From Candidatus Pacearchaeota archaeon (lineage in GTDB: Archaea; Nanobdellota; Nanobdellia; UBA10117; JAFCGA01): a stretch of DNA of 64,000 bases. Both the position numbers and the translations under genes were made by a program. Under the pieces are notes generated by a model that had not been told where the DNA came from, did no database searches, and worked only from the letters and a program-made list of their open reading frames with translations. Shown here one piece after another: positions 24,282 through 32,911 of this stretch; the stretch's first letter is position 1; each line of letters begins with the position of its first letter. Location: the NCBI GenBank assembly GCA_017608345.1, contig JAFCGA010000007.1:55626-119625 (forward strand), written 5' to 3'.

Positions 24282-25292
24282 ATGAGACTAAACAAACGAG
24301 CGGGGATTCCATTCACAGTTCTAGTATTAGTAACGATAGTTGTAGCAATAGTAATCTCGTTATTGGTAGCATATAAATTATATTTAGAAGATGAAGGTCT
24401 TACGGACAAAGCATCAGATGGGATTTGCTCTTTGAGTTCTAGCGCTAGAACTTTATCAAAGGCGGGGCAGGAGAGCCTTTTTCCAGACTTATGCTCCACT
24501 AAACCAAAAACAATAGCTGCCAATGATTGGAATAACTGTCCTTATTATAAGAAACAGCTTGCAGAGCATCCAGAACACGAAGAAAAGGATTATTATAATG
24601 ACTGTGCTGCAGAACAGTTTGCAAAACTAATGGTCAAATGCTGGGGACTAAAGGGTTCTGGAGAAGGAGATTCGGGTAACTTCGAATGTTACACGGTCTG
24701 CGTAAGTTCAGATGAATTTGTTCGGATTGCAAGAGCAGAGCTAGCAAGATTAAATGTATCATCTGAGCAAGCTATTGAAGACGTAGCGAAGAAGCAAGTT
24801 GCTGCAGATAGAGACAAAGAAGAATTCGGAATAGATTCAACAACATACAACACATCTAAATGGGCATTAACTACACAACATCCAACTCCTGAAGATCTAA
24901 ACGAACTTGAAAAAGAATTAGGAGATGCTCAAAGGAAATTAGATAATCTCTTAGATTCAGGTAGACCTACTGTCTCCCTCAAGATTGGAGATATAGAAGC
25001 AGTCATGAGAGAAGCAACAATTAAAAATAACGATCGGGTACACTATTCTGATTTGCTTTCGAGCGGAAGGATCGATGAAATGGACTACTGGGATGAAGTA
25101 TTTACTAAAGAGAAGTTTCCACCATTAAATGAAGCTTTCACAACCAAAGGATTAGAAAAAGGCAAAATAACTGATGGACAAGTGATAAGTATATGGTTCA
25201 TCGATGATGTCAAAATAGGAAACATTGGTCCATATAGTGTCATTCGCCTCGATAAAGATGGGATAAAATTAGAAAGTAAAATAACTTGCTAA
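24282..25292 (+). CDS. Large pilin-like surface protein with CAAxQ...CW Cys motif
   Basis: 336 residues. The class III signal peptide NKRAG precedes a hydrophobic helix (10-31), the layout cleaved by archaeal prepilin peptidase. The exported part has many Cys (C49, C71, C86, C108, C120, C136, C140). It holds the motif CAAxQxAxLxxxCW (108-121) followed by GxGE and FxCYT. The same motif occurs in the 478-residue protein at 31230, so both share an undescribed disulfide-stabilised domain. It lies between the 37- and 72-residue pilin-like genes with 1-bp spacings, one operon. Confidence 0.8.
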   Translation: MRLNKRAGIPFTVLVLVTIVVAIVISLLVAYKLYLEDEGLTDKASDGICSLSSSARTLSKAGQESLFPDLCSTKPKTIAANDWNNCPYYKKQLAEHPEHEEKDYYNDCAAEQFAKLMVKCWGLKGSGEGDSGNFECYTVCVSSDEFVRIARAELARLNVSSEQAIEDVAKKQVAADRDKEEFGIDSTTYNTSKWALTTQHPTPEDLNELEKELGDAQRKLDNLLDSGRPTVSLKIGDIEAVMREATIKNNDRVHYSDLLSSGRIDEMDYWDEVFTKEKFPPLNEAFTTKGLEKGKITDGQVISIWFIDDVKIGNIGPYSVIRLDKDGIKLESKITC

Positions 25293-25293
25293 A

Positions 25294-25512
25294 ATGAGAA
25301 ATAACCAAAATTTAAGAGTAAATTTCGGAATTGAACGTCGCGGGACTAGCGCTAAACACCCTGCAACGTTCAAAAAAAAAGCTCAGATGGAATGGGTAAC
25401 GAAGCTATTAATAGCAATCGTAGCTGCGTCAATAATCCTATTTTTGTATTGGAAATGGAAGACAGCTTCAGTAGAAGGTACGGGATTCATAAAGAATCTT
25501 ATAAATTTCTAA
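25294..25512 (+). CDS. Small pilin-like protein
   Basis: 72 residues. A basic N-terminus (1-30) leads to KKKAQ, then a single hydrophobic helix (about 34-52) and a short tail. The real product might start at the internal Met (MEWVTKLL). The helix region resembles the 49-residue protein at 29584 (MVEWTMSNIAKL). It follows the 336-residue pilin-like gene by one base. Its stop codon abuts the stop of the convergent propeller-protein gene. Confidence 0.68.
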   Translation: MRNNQNLRVNFGIERRGTSAKHPATFKKKAQMEWVTKLLIAIVAASIILFLYWKWKTASVEGTGFIKNLINF

Positions 25513-28500
25513 TTATCGTCGGAGCAGCGCCAGATCATTCGCTTCTATTAACTGGCTAAGTGCTGAGATATGCTTCTCTTGCTTTGATAAGTCTGCTGCC
25601 AGAAGAAGCGCTTGTTTGCTCTTTCGTATATTCGGACTAGCTGGATTAAGCTGCTCTAAACTCAACATATAATTCTGAGTCTGTATAAACAGATTAGTAC
25701 AAGCTCTCCCAGCGATATCTAACGCTATTCCATTAGCATCTTTAGCACATTTTAACGCTGAGCGATACTGTTCCTGCCGAAAGAAATCTGATCCGCTTAG
25801 CAGCCCATTCTCACACACTCTTAGATCCAAATCCGGTCTAAGTTTCTTCAAAAGAATTATATTTTCTTGAGCTCTCAGCAATGCTTTATCCGACTCTGAT
25901 TCTAGCGGTGGTACTATCACTACTTTCGGTTTAGCAGGCGGCAAGCATAATTGCTGCACTATTGGCGTAGATTGCGCAGGAGGAAGCAATAATTGCTGAC
26001 CTTGAGAACCTGAAGCATATACTCGCGATGTCGGATTAGACAGATTATGTGAATTACCTCGGATTAAAGTCCAAGGCGTCTTAACGTTTGGTAATTCACA
26101 TTCTCGGAGCTCCTCCCCTTGCTTAAGCAAGGGGTTTCCGCCAAGCTCTGAGTTATATGAACTCGGAATTATAATTTTCGGTGGATATCCTGAAGTTATA
26201 TTCTTAGCTTGATTAGCACACTCGAGAGCTGCGGGTAAATTTCCCTGATGATAAAAGTATCTCGCACTGATTAATGCGTTTTCACCAGAAAGCAATTTTG
26301 AACTGTTTGGATCTGAAACTCTTATTTTAACAATATTCTGCTGAGCCAAGCGGAGGGAGTTAGTAATTAGCGACTCATAGTTTTGCACAGGTACTAAAGG
26401 GGGTTGAGAAATTACAGGTATGACTTGCGGAGCAATTGGCGGATATGCAGCTGGAACTATTGGGAGCGGTGCCGGTTTAGTCTGCTTAGACTTCTTAGAT
26501 TCAGATTTCTTCTTATGTTCATTAACTCCAATAGCCACACCGGTGATTGCTGCAATAGTTGCTATTACTGGAATAGCCCAGAGATAATCATAATTCGGCT
26601 CAGCAGAGGAAGAAGACGGGGTCTCTTCTTTAGACGGACCTTCAATTATATCTTCAAGAGTATATAATACCGAAGGTTCAGCTTCTCGGAAACCGTCGTG
26701 AGATTCTACTAACCGCCCATTGACTAATCGATTAGTAACAAATTCATAAGTACAATACTCGTTGCTTCTGAGTTTCAGCTTCGCCTCAGCGGGATAAATA
26801 ACAATCTCTGGCTCAGAATTTTCGCCACTATGAATAACATCTTGAGAATCTATAATATCTCTACCGGCCAGATTAAGTATCCTAAAATCAGGTGCGCACA
26901 TAATTCCCGCCTCTCTAATATAACGTGGCATTGGCAGGATATCGAGTTTCTCAGAGGCTCTCTCTAATTCTTCATCCGGAATATTAATTCGCTGTCCATT
27001 AATTATTGCATAAGTAGCAGTTACTTCTGGGCCCTTATCTACAACATCCATAATTGTGTCTAAGAAAGCCACAGAATTAAAAGCTAATAAAATTGCCGCC
27101 TTAACTTCACTGCGAAGTGTTTTTTCGATTATTTCCGCACTATAAACTCCGGGCTCTTTTTCAACTAAATCAACAATTTCTGTTTTATCGTGCCCCCATT
27201 TGCCATAATCATATTCGAGTTCGATTTTCACAGATACTACTTTATCTGCATCTTGCTTTACTTCCAATTCTAGCTCGCTATTCATTCGATAAAATGCTAG
27301 CTCATCAGGATACAAGAATTCTCCAGTCTCGTGATCCTTAGCTAGCAGATGGAGCAGGTTAATTCCATCATAGCCATCAGGTAGCTTGCAGATTTCTTCT
27401 AGATTTAAATCAGAAACACTCCACTCAGTTGGTGGGTCTGGCTGGGTCTGGCCGGAGAGATCCATCATGTAGATGTCCCAGCCGCCATTTTGATCTGTGT
27501 GCCACACTATCTTATTCCCATAGATTGCCGACCACAGTTGGTTTGAAGAGTCTTCAGTTATCTGCGTTTCTTTACCGGTTGAGATATCATATATATAGAT
27601 ATCCCAATTTCCATTTCTTTCATCCTCCAATGTAATCTTGTTGCCATAAATCGATAGTGGCGCCTGATCTACAAAATCATTTGTTATTCGCGTTTTTTTC
27701 CCGGTTGAGATATCATAAATATAAACATCATAATTCTCTGCATGATTATCTGCCCAAACAATTTTATTACCATAAATAAGCGGAACTTTCTGCTGAGAAT
27801 CATCATCAGTTATTTGCGTTTCTTTTCCAGTTGAGATATCATACATATAGATATCCCGGTCTCCATTTCTTTCATCCTGCCAAACAATTTTATTATCATA
27901 AATTGCTGGAGCCTCCTGCCAAGAATCATTGTCGGTAATTTGCGTTTCTTTTCCAGTTGAGATATCATACATATAGATATCCGATCTTCCATTTCTCGCA
28001 TCCTGCCAAACAATTCTATTACTGTATATTTCTGGAAATCCTTGATTCGAAGGATCTTTTGTTATTTGCGTTTCTTTTCCAGTTGAGATATCATACATAT
28101 AGATATCCCAAGCTCCATTTCTTTCATCTTGCCAAACAATTTTGTTACCATATATTGCTGGGTCCCGTTGATCTGAAGGATCTTTGGTTATTTGTGTTTC
28201 TTTCCCGATCGAGAGATCATACAGATAAATATCCCAATCTCCATTTCTTTCATCTTGCCAAACAATTCGATTATTGTAAATTTTTGGATATGCTTGATCC
28301 CTCGAAGCAGTACAAACCGGAAGCTCTTCAGGCAAATCACCTCTTCCCCGCGTAGAACTCTCTCGCTCAGTGCTAGTATTATAATCAGTAGAATTTCCAG
28401 AAACAGCGATTGGAGCAGTATTATTTTGCGCTCCGCTAGCACCCGCAGAACCAAGCCCCTTAAGACCATCGCGCACGTCTCTAGCTGCCCCGCCGAAGGT

Positions 28501-29469
28501 ATTTACAACGTAAGGAACTGCAGTCGCAGCCAGAGTCATAGAAGCAGCCATCACCGCAATCTTTGCCCGCTTGACAGTGAGCTCAGACCAATTATGCGGG
28601 TTCATTGCTTTGACAAATCTTTTTAGTCTGCTTTCAGTTGTTGGATTGCTTACTGCTAATTTGTCTTCAAGTGTCTCTAGCTTCCTCGCTACCAGCGCCT
28701 CCATTTTCGGCGCTAAGGCAGAAACTAGACCTGTGTCCAATTCATCGTAAAGCTGATTATATGCTGCTTTAATGACGGAATAGACTTCCGGACCGATATT
28801 TATCCCATCTACTTCCCAATCCCGCTGAATGTTCATGAACAGCCGAGTAATATCTTGCTGGTCGCGAATCTCTGGAGAAGTAAATGCAGAAGAACAAACC
28901 CCCATAATATTATTAGCTACATCTGTTTTCAAGGTCTGATATGGAACTACGTCAGATTTAGCAGAATTAATTGAATCGCGTATCTCTAACAGGTATCGTT
29001 GCGCTACCGGTGAATCATCCAGCTCTTCAAAATCATAGAATTTAGCTCTCAAATTCCAGAATTCTTGCCGATCCAGTCCTTCAGGATTCGACAGTTGTAT
29101 TCGCTTTAGAATCCTATCTTTGAAATTGTCTGCATAGTCAAGCGCGCCAGACTGAAGGTATTCGGCAAACTCTGTTAGCAGCATCGGACCCATTCGATCT
29201 TCATTCGGATCAGTTGGAGTAATATATGTCTGGCAGTATGGCAATTTATCTGTATCCACCTTGCCTACGAACTCAAGCACCTTGAATTGATCGCCGCAAA
29301 GGTCTATATCTGCTAGCTGAACGCTAACTCCCAGCTTCTCAAGTTCCGAATACGCTTGATACTCTGAAGTGCTCGCTCGGAGATTATTCAAAACGTCAAA
29401 TATCTTAGAACCGTATTTGTCCGAGTATTTAGTTCGAAATTTAGCTAGTGCTGAAACCTCGGTTTTCAT
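25513..29469 (-). CDS. Two-pass membrane protein with seven-bladed beta-propeller and TPR-like tail
   Basis: 1318 residues. Residues 1-295 are helical and charged. A hydrophobic helix at about 299-317 probably carries the chain across the membrane. Residues about 391-668 hold seven repeats of 42-43 residues (IYGNKIVWQDERNG, then DIYMYDISTGKETQIT), a TolB/WD40-like propeller. A beta-rich domain follows (670-940), then a second hydrophobic helix (about 958-983), a Lys-rich and Pro-rich linker, and three TPR-like helical repeats (about 1060-1318). The propeller would then be outside and both ends inside. It could sense or bind at the cell surface next to the pilins; no catalytic motif is seen. 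Confidence 0.82.
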   Translation of the reverse strand: MKTEVSALAKFRTKYSDKYGSKIFDVLNNLRASTSEYQAYSELEKLGVSVQLADIDLCGDQFKVLEFVGKVDTDKLPYCQTYITPTDPNEDRMGPMLLTEFAEYLQSGALDYADNFKDRILKRIQLSNPEGLDRQEFWNLRAKFYDFEELDDSPVAQRYLLEIRDSINSAKSDVVPYQTLKTDVANNIMGVCSSAFTSPEIRDQQDITRLFMNIQRDWEVDGINIGPEVYSVIKAAYNQLYDELDTGLVSALAPKMEALVARKLETLEDKLAVSNPTTESRLKRFVKAMNPHNWSELTVKRAKIAVMAASMTLAATAVPYVVNTFGGAARDVRDGLKGLGSAGASGAQNNTAPIAVSGNSTDYNTSTERESSTRGRGDLPEELPVCTASRDQAYPKIYNNRIVWQDERNGDWDIYLYDLSIGKETQITKDPSDQRDPAIYGNKIVWQDERNGAWDIYMYDISTGKETQITKDPSNQGFPEIYSNRIVWQDARNGRSDIYMYDISTGKETQITDNDSWQEAPAIYDNKIVWQDERNGDRDIYMYDISTGKETQITDDDSQQKVPLIYGNKIVWADNHAENYDVYIYDISTGKKTRITNDFVDQAPLSIYGNKITLEDERNGNWDIYIYDISTGKETQITEDSSNQLWSAIYGNKIVWHTDQNGGWDIYMMDLSGQTQPDPPTEWSVSDLNLEEICKLPDGYDGINLLHLLAKDHETGEFLYPDELAFYRMNSELELEVKQDADKVVSVKIELEYDYGKWGHDKTEIVDLVEKEPGVYSAEIIEKTLRSEVKAAILLAFNSVAFLDTIMDVVDKGPEVTATYAIINGQRINIPDEELERASEKLDILPMPRYIREAGIMCAPDFRILNLAGRDIIDSQDVIHSGENSEPEIVIYPAEAKLKLRSNEYCTYEFVTNRLVNGRLVESHDGFREAEPSVLYTLEDIIEGPSKEETPSSSSAEPNYDYLWAIPVIATIAAITGVAIGVNEHKKKSESKKSKQTKPAPLPIVPAAYPPIAPQVIPVISQPPLVPVQNYESLITNSLRLAQQNIVKIRVSDPNSSKLLSGENALISARYFYHQGNLPAALECANQAKNITSGYPPKIIIPSSYNSELGGNPLLKQGEELRECELPNVKTPWTLIRGNSHNLSNPTSRVYASGSQGQQLLLPPAQSTPIVQQLCLPPAKPKVVIVPPLESESDKALLRAQENIILLKKLRPDLDLRVCENGLLSGSDFFRQEQYRSALKCAKDANGIALDIAGRACTNLFIQTQNYMLSLEQLNPASPNIRKSKQALLLAADLSKQEKHISALSQLIEANDLALLRR
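27460..28310 (-). repeat. Seven tandem propeller repeats, 126-129 bp each
   Basis: Seven in-frame units encode the propeller blades. Units 2-4 are nearly identical in DNA, with the same block (encoding DIYMYDISTGKETQIT) recurring at 126-bp spacing around 27820, 27946 and 28072. Blades 1, 5, 6 and 7 have diverged. This suggests recent duplication or gene conversion inside the propeller. Confidence 0.85.
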
Positions 29470-29583
29470 TATAAAGTAATATAAATAATCGCTCTTTTAA
29501 AAGTTATCTTATCCGAGCATAGCTACTAGCATGAGAAGAGATTGATTAGAAAGAGTTTTATCTAAACACGAACATAAACCAAT

Positions 29584-29733
29584 ATGGTAGAATGGACAAT
29601 GAGCAATATCGCTAAGCTAATCATGTTTATAATATTAATAATACTAGTAATATTCTTTCTATACAAGTTTCTTGGACCAGAGAGCTCGTCAGTAGGCACG
29701 ATCGATACTATCTGGAAGAATGTTATTGGCTAG
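29584..29733 (+). CDS. Small single-helix membrane protein, pilin-like
   Basis: 49 residues: MVEWTMSNIAKL, then a hydrophobic helix (about 12-28), then a polar tail containing GPESSSVGT. It resembles the C-terminal part of the 72-residue protein at 25294 (MEWVTKLL helix, then basic/aromatic residues and SVEGTG). It sits 44 bp upstream of the next pilin-like gene. No class III cleavage motif is obvious, so it could be a small pilus-associated membrane protein instead. Confidence 0.6.
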   Translation: MVEWTMSNIAKLIMFIILIILVIFFLYKFLGPESSSVGTIDTIWKNVIG

Positions 29734-29777
29734 CAATAATACAAACATTTAAATTTACCAAATGAATTAAAATAAAA

Positions 29778-30227
29778 ATGAAAAAAGCGCAAATTAGTAT
29801 GAACATGATTGTATACATAGCTATTGCTCTCCTTATCCTTGTTTTAATTGTAGCATTCGTTAGCGGAGGGTTCACTCAAATGTTTGCGGGAATCAGTCGG
29901 ACAGCACCTAAGGATCTAGAGTCGATCAGATCTGTATGCACTAATGATTGTAGTAAAGCTAAAGCAGCTGTAGACTCAATCGGAACTACTGCTTGGAAAC
30001 GCTCTAACTACTGTGACTCGCTTAGGAAATTTGATTCGGATAATAGTGGAGACATATCGACAGATGAGGCATATAATTGCTGGGAATCACCAATAAATGT
30101 AGATTGTTCAGCAACAACCCTGGCTTATGTAGATACAGTAGATGAAGACGGAAATACAATCAAAAAAGAAGAATTAGTTACCTGCAATACTGATAGCTGC
30201 ATAAGTGGAATTTGTAGCCCGTTATGA
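29778..30227 (+). CDS. Pilin-like protein with an EF-hand calcium loop
   Basis: 149 residues. KKAQ then a hydrophobic helix (about 6-30) is a class III signal sequence. The exported part has several Cys (C54, C58, C79, C101) and a complete EF-hand loop, DSDNSGDISTDE (86-97), with calcium ligands at positions 1, 3, 5, 9 and 12 and Gly at 6. Calcium binding could stabilise the fibre or control assembly. A TATA box (ATTTAAATTTA) lies about 26 nt before the ATG. The stop overlaps the next ATG by 4 bp (ATGA). Confidence 0.83.
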   Translation: MKKAQISMNMIVYIAIALLILVLIVAFVSGGFTQMFAGISRTAPKDLESIRSVCTNDCSKAKAAVDSIGTTAWKRSNYCDSLRKFDSDNSGDISTDEAYNCWESPINVDCSATTLAYVDTVDEDGNTIKKEELVTCNTDSCISGICSPL

Positions 30228-30559
30228 AAAGAGGCAGCATAAGTATTTACATGGTCTTTGCAATAATCATAGCTCTGATAGCTATGACCATTTTTCTTAT
30301 TTTCTTTACAGGAAGAAGTGCGGGATTATTTTCTTCTTGGAAGCAGGTAGAGCCAGGAGATACTGAATTAGCTAATAACAAGTGCTTAATTGCCTGTAAC
30401 ACTGCAAGTCTTACTAGCAATTGCGAGGATTGGAAAAAATCCTTCTGCGACGTAAGATATGGCAAGACAGAACTCATGTGTTGGGAGAAGGACTTTTGTA
30501 ATGACGTTAAGAAGAAAAGGGATTCTAGCTCAGATGATATTATCAAATGCAAGTGCTAA
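30224..30559 (+). CDS. Small Cys-rich pilin-like protein
   Basis: 111 residues. KRGSIS followed by a hydrophobic helix (about 7-28) is a class III signal sequence. The exported 80 residues carry eight Cys, probably in disulfides. The start overlaps the previous stop (ATGA), so translation is coupled with the EF-hand pilin. It shares the Cys-helix spacing style of that neighbour (NxCxxxC, then CxxxxxxxxxxxC), suggesting a common small fold. Confidence 0.78.
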   Translation: MKRGSISIYMVFAIIIALIAMTIFLIFFTGRSAGLFSSWKQVEPGDTELANNKCLIACNTASLTSNCEDWKKSFCDVRYGKTELMCWEKDFCNDVKKKRDSSSDDIIKCKC

Positions 30560-30610
30560 GTAAGAATTATATACTATAACCTCTTTTTGTCGATATTTGG
30601 AATAATAATT

Positions 30611-31129
30611 ATGTTTATTCTCGGTCAATTTATACTCTTCCAGAGTTTCAAAGCACCCGTGCTATCTCCTGATTTAGACGAAGGACTGCGGCGAGTAATG
30701 ATAGCTGCCCTTCCAACTAATTTCTCTGATTATTTGCTCAGTAATACATGGCAACTCATCCTACTTTTGGTAATAATTACAGTTATATGGCTAATCGGAA
30801 CGGGAATAACTCACGGGCTCGCGTTTATAACTCGAGGACAAGCAAACTTTCTAGACATATTAGTATTAACTTCCTTATTGCTGCCTCTCTTAGTTTTATT
30901 CGCAGCAATATTTCCTATTTTTACGCTAACTGTCTTGCTAAAAACAGGACTATTTATTACATTAAGTATAATTCTTGCTATATTTCTAATTATAATTTCG
31001 ATACGCGCACTGATTCGCGGCATTTCAAGTACTTATACCTTGGCTCCTGCTAGTTCTATCTTCATTCTCTTCATAAATTGCATTGTTTTCATATTAATAG
31101 CGGTCTTAGGATGGAGTATGATAACATGA
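30611..31129 (+). CDS. Multi-pass membrane protein, possibly Yip1-like
   Basis: 172 residues from the ATG at 30611. A TTG at 30587 would add eight hydrophobic residues but lies upstream of the transcription start predicted from TTATATAC at about 30566-30573. About five membrane helices (first weak, then about 45-65, 80-105, 108-130, 145-170). The polar N-terminal part followed by helix pairs recalls the Yip1 fold, but I see no diagnostic motif. It closes the 29584-30559 pilin run. Confidence 0.68.
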   Translation: MFILGQFILFQSFKAPVLSPDLDEGLRRVMIAALPTNFSDYLLSNTWQLILLLVIITVIWLIGTGITHGLAFITRGQANFLDILVLTSLLLPLLVLFAAIFPIFTLTVLLKTGLFITLSIILAIFLIIISIRALIRGISSTYTLAPASSIFILFINCIVFILIAVLGWSMIT

Positions 31130-31213
31130 CCAAAAATTTGCTATTAGTAATGAATTCCAGCAAACTTTTGGTATTGCAAATCAGTGCAATTGCGTTGAAG
31201 TGTGGGGGCTTCA
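31130..31213 (+). other. Three consecutive hairpins between membrane protein and pilin genes
   Basis: Stem 1: 31130-31142 with 31159-31171 (CCAAAAATTTGCT / AGCAAACTTTTGG, one mismatch). Stem 2: TTGCA 31174-31178 with TGCAA 31185-31189. Stem 3: TGAAG 31196-31200 with CTTCA 31209-31213. The block starts at the stop of one gene and ends 16 bp before the next ATG. It could be a terminator, a leader or a small RNA. Confidence 0.4.
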
Positions 31214-31229
31214 GATCACTTAATTTACA

Positions 31230-32666
31230 ATGAAAAATCGGCGCGGAATGGCAGCATGGCAATTAGTTCTTCTAATCCTAGCAATCGTAGCTTTAGTGGT
31301 GGTTAGCTATGTGTTATATGATATGAGCAAATCTGAATCAGGTAATGTTGAGGATAATCTCTGTCGCCAGTCAAATCGGTGGCGTCAAAGTTCGACGATA
31401 CCTGGGCTAGATGAAGTTCGACCCAAACTAGTTTTTGGAAAACCGCGAGTTGGCTGCGCAACACAGTATGAAACAATAGATGCTAGCGACGCGAATAAAT
31501 GCGACGTAGATCCTGCGCGGCTCAAAACAATAGATGGACTCAGAGAGTGCGCTGCTCATCAAATCGCTGAACTAGCCTGGCGCTGCTGGTGGATGAGTGG
31601 TGAAGGTTCTTGGGATAGAATTGGTTCTTGGAAGTGCTTTACGGGGAAGATTGTTATGAATCAATATGCGGGTGAGGAGAGTGCCATAAAAGTTAGGGAA
31701 GAACTTACCCGGCAAGTGAAAGATAAGTTAAAATGTGGTTACGGAATAGAACAAGTGGAACTTACAGGTATATCTTGCACAGCCCTCGCTGCACAGCTTG
31801 CAGAAAAATTGCACTCAAAATTAACTGATGAAGCAGTTATTGAATACTATAAAGATAAAATACTATATGGCGAAGTTAAAGATTCAGGAAATAGCCAAGT
31901 AGTAGAGAATAGTCTGGAACTTTGCGCAATAGAACTTGCTAATCCCTCTGACTTGATCACTGAGCTAATAACTATGAAAGACGTTAATGGTAGATTCGTT
32001 AGAGAAAAAACAGCTGCTGAAGTTCTAGACCGTAAGATTCTACAGAAAACAGGATGTTTGGATATTGTTAGTTACGCAGAGGAGAATGCTAGAATAGTAG
32101 AAGAATATCAAAATAAGATATTGGATATAAACAAAAAAATTAGCTCACTCCTTCAATCACATCTCGTTAATCCTGATGAGGACGTTGAGATTAAGACTGA
32201 AGCTCCTGAAGACGAGGAAAGCGATCACGTAGCAGAATTTAGACCACGATTAGAAGACTTATTCGAGTCCACACTCGTGATTGGCGGGCAATTACCTAAT
32301 ATTGGAGCAATAACTGAAAGCGACATACGAAAAGCATTAGCAGATAAGGAAAGCGTCACACAGGAAGGAGTAAAGTATAGTCGCAGCTTCAATTCAAAGG
32401 ATGATTTTAGATTACTGGAAGAATTAAAGATTAATCCAAATACATTATTTGAAGTCGCTCTTTGTGATCCGCAGAGCGAGCTAGGAGACGGCATCCTAGC
32501 TAATGAATGCAGATTCGACTTTGGTCAAGGAGTACTACTCGGAAAAGCAGGAACTGTTGGTACGAGCAGGGAAGGCAGTCCTTATTGCAATGTTCTTAAC
32601 GCATTCAATGAAATAAAAGAGATAGATAGTATGCAGAAATATTGTCAATCAATGACTAATAAATAA
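31230..32666 (+). CDS. Large pilin-like surface protein with CAAxQ...CW Cys motif
   Basis: 478 residues. The class III signal NRRGM precedes a helix (8-30). The exported part has about 14 Cys, including the motif CAAxQxAxLxxxCW (107-120), then GEGSW and WKCFTG, shared with the 336-residue protein at 24282. The segment after about residue 200 is long, charged and helical with a C-terminal Cys-containing lobe. It is larger than ordinary archaeal pilins (100-200 residues) and could be a tip adhesin or a pseudopilin-anchored enzyme; no catalytic motif is visible. Confidence 0.8.
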   Translation: MKNRRGMAAWQLVLLILAIVALVVVSYVLYDMSKSESGNVEDNLCRQSNRWRQSSTIPGLDEVRPKLVFGKPRVGCATQYETIDASDANKCDVDPARLKTIDGLRECAAHQIAELAWRCWWMSGEGSWDRIGSWKCFTGKIVMNQYAGEESAIKVREELTRQVKDKLKCGYGIEQVELTGISCTALAAQLAEKLHSKLTDEAVIEYYKDKILYGEVKDSGNSQVVENSLELCAIELANPSDLITELITMKDVNGRFVREKTAAEVLDRKILQKTGCLDIVSYAEENARIVEEYQNKILDINKKISSLLQSHLVNPDEDVEIKTEAPEDEESDHVAEFRPRLEDLFESTLVIGGQLPNIGAITESDIRKALADKESVTQEGVKYSRSFNSKDDFRLLEELKINPNTLFEVALCDPQSELGDGILANECRFDFGQGVLLGKAGTVGTSREGSPYCNVLNAFNEIKEIDSMQKYCQSMTNK

Positions 32667-32712
32667 CTTCGCACGAAGTAAACTATTTATAATTAGATAG
32701 AGATAAGAATAT

Positions 32713-32910
32713 ATGATAAAGACATTATTGCTTCTAAAACACTTGAGATCCAAGAAAGGCGTAGAGTTTAGCATGGGAATGCTAGCTGCTATTATTATTA
32801 TAGTAATTGCTCTTGTGATTTTCTTGCTATTCTTAACTGGCAGTTGGTCAAGGCTAGTAGGAATTTTCGGTGGGCTAGAAGATAGTGCGCTAGCAAACGT
32901 GCCAAAATAA
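32713..32910 (+). CDS. Small pilin-like protein
   Basis: 65 residues. SKKGV followed by EFSMGMLAAIIIIVIALVIF is a typical class III signal sequence with its helix (about 19-40). Only about 20 exported residues remain, so it may be a minor pilin or an assembly peptide. It lies one base before the next pilin-like gene. Confidence 0.72.
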   Translation: MIKTLLLLKHLRSKKGVEFSMGMLAAIIIIVIALVIFLLFLTGSWSRLVGIFGGLEDSALANVPK

Positions 32911-32911
32911 G

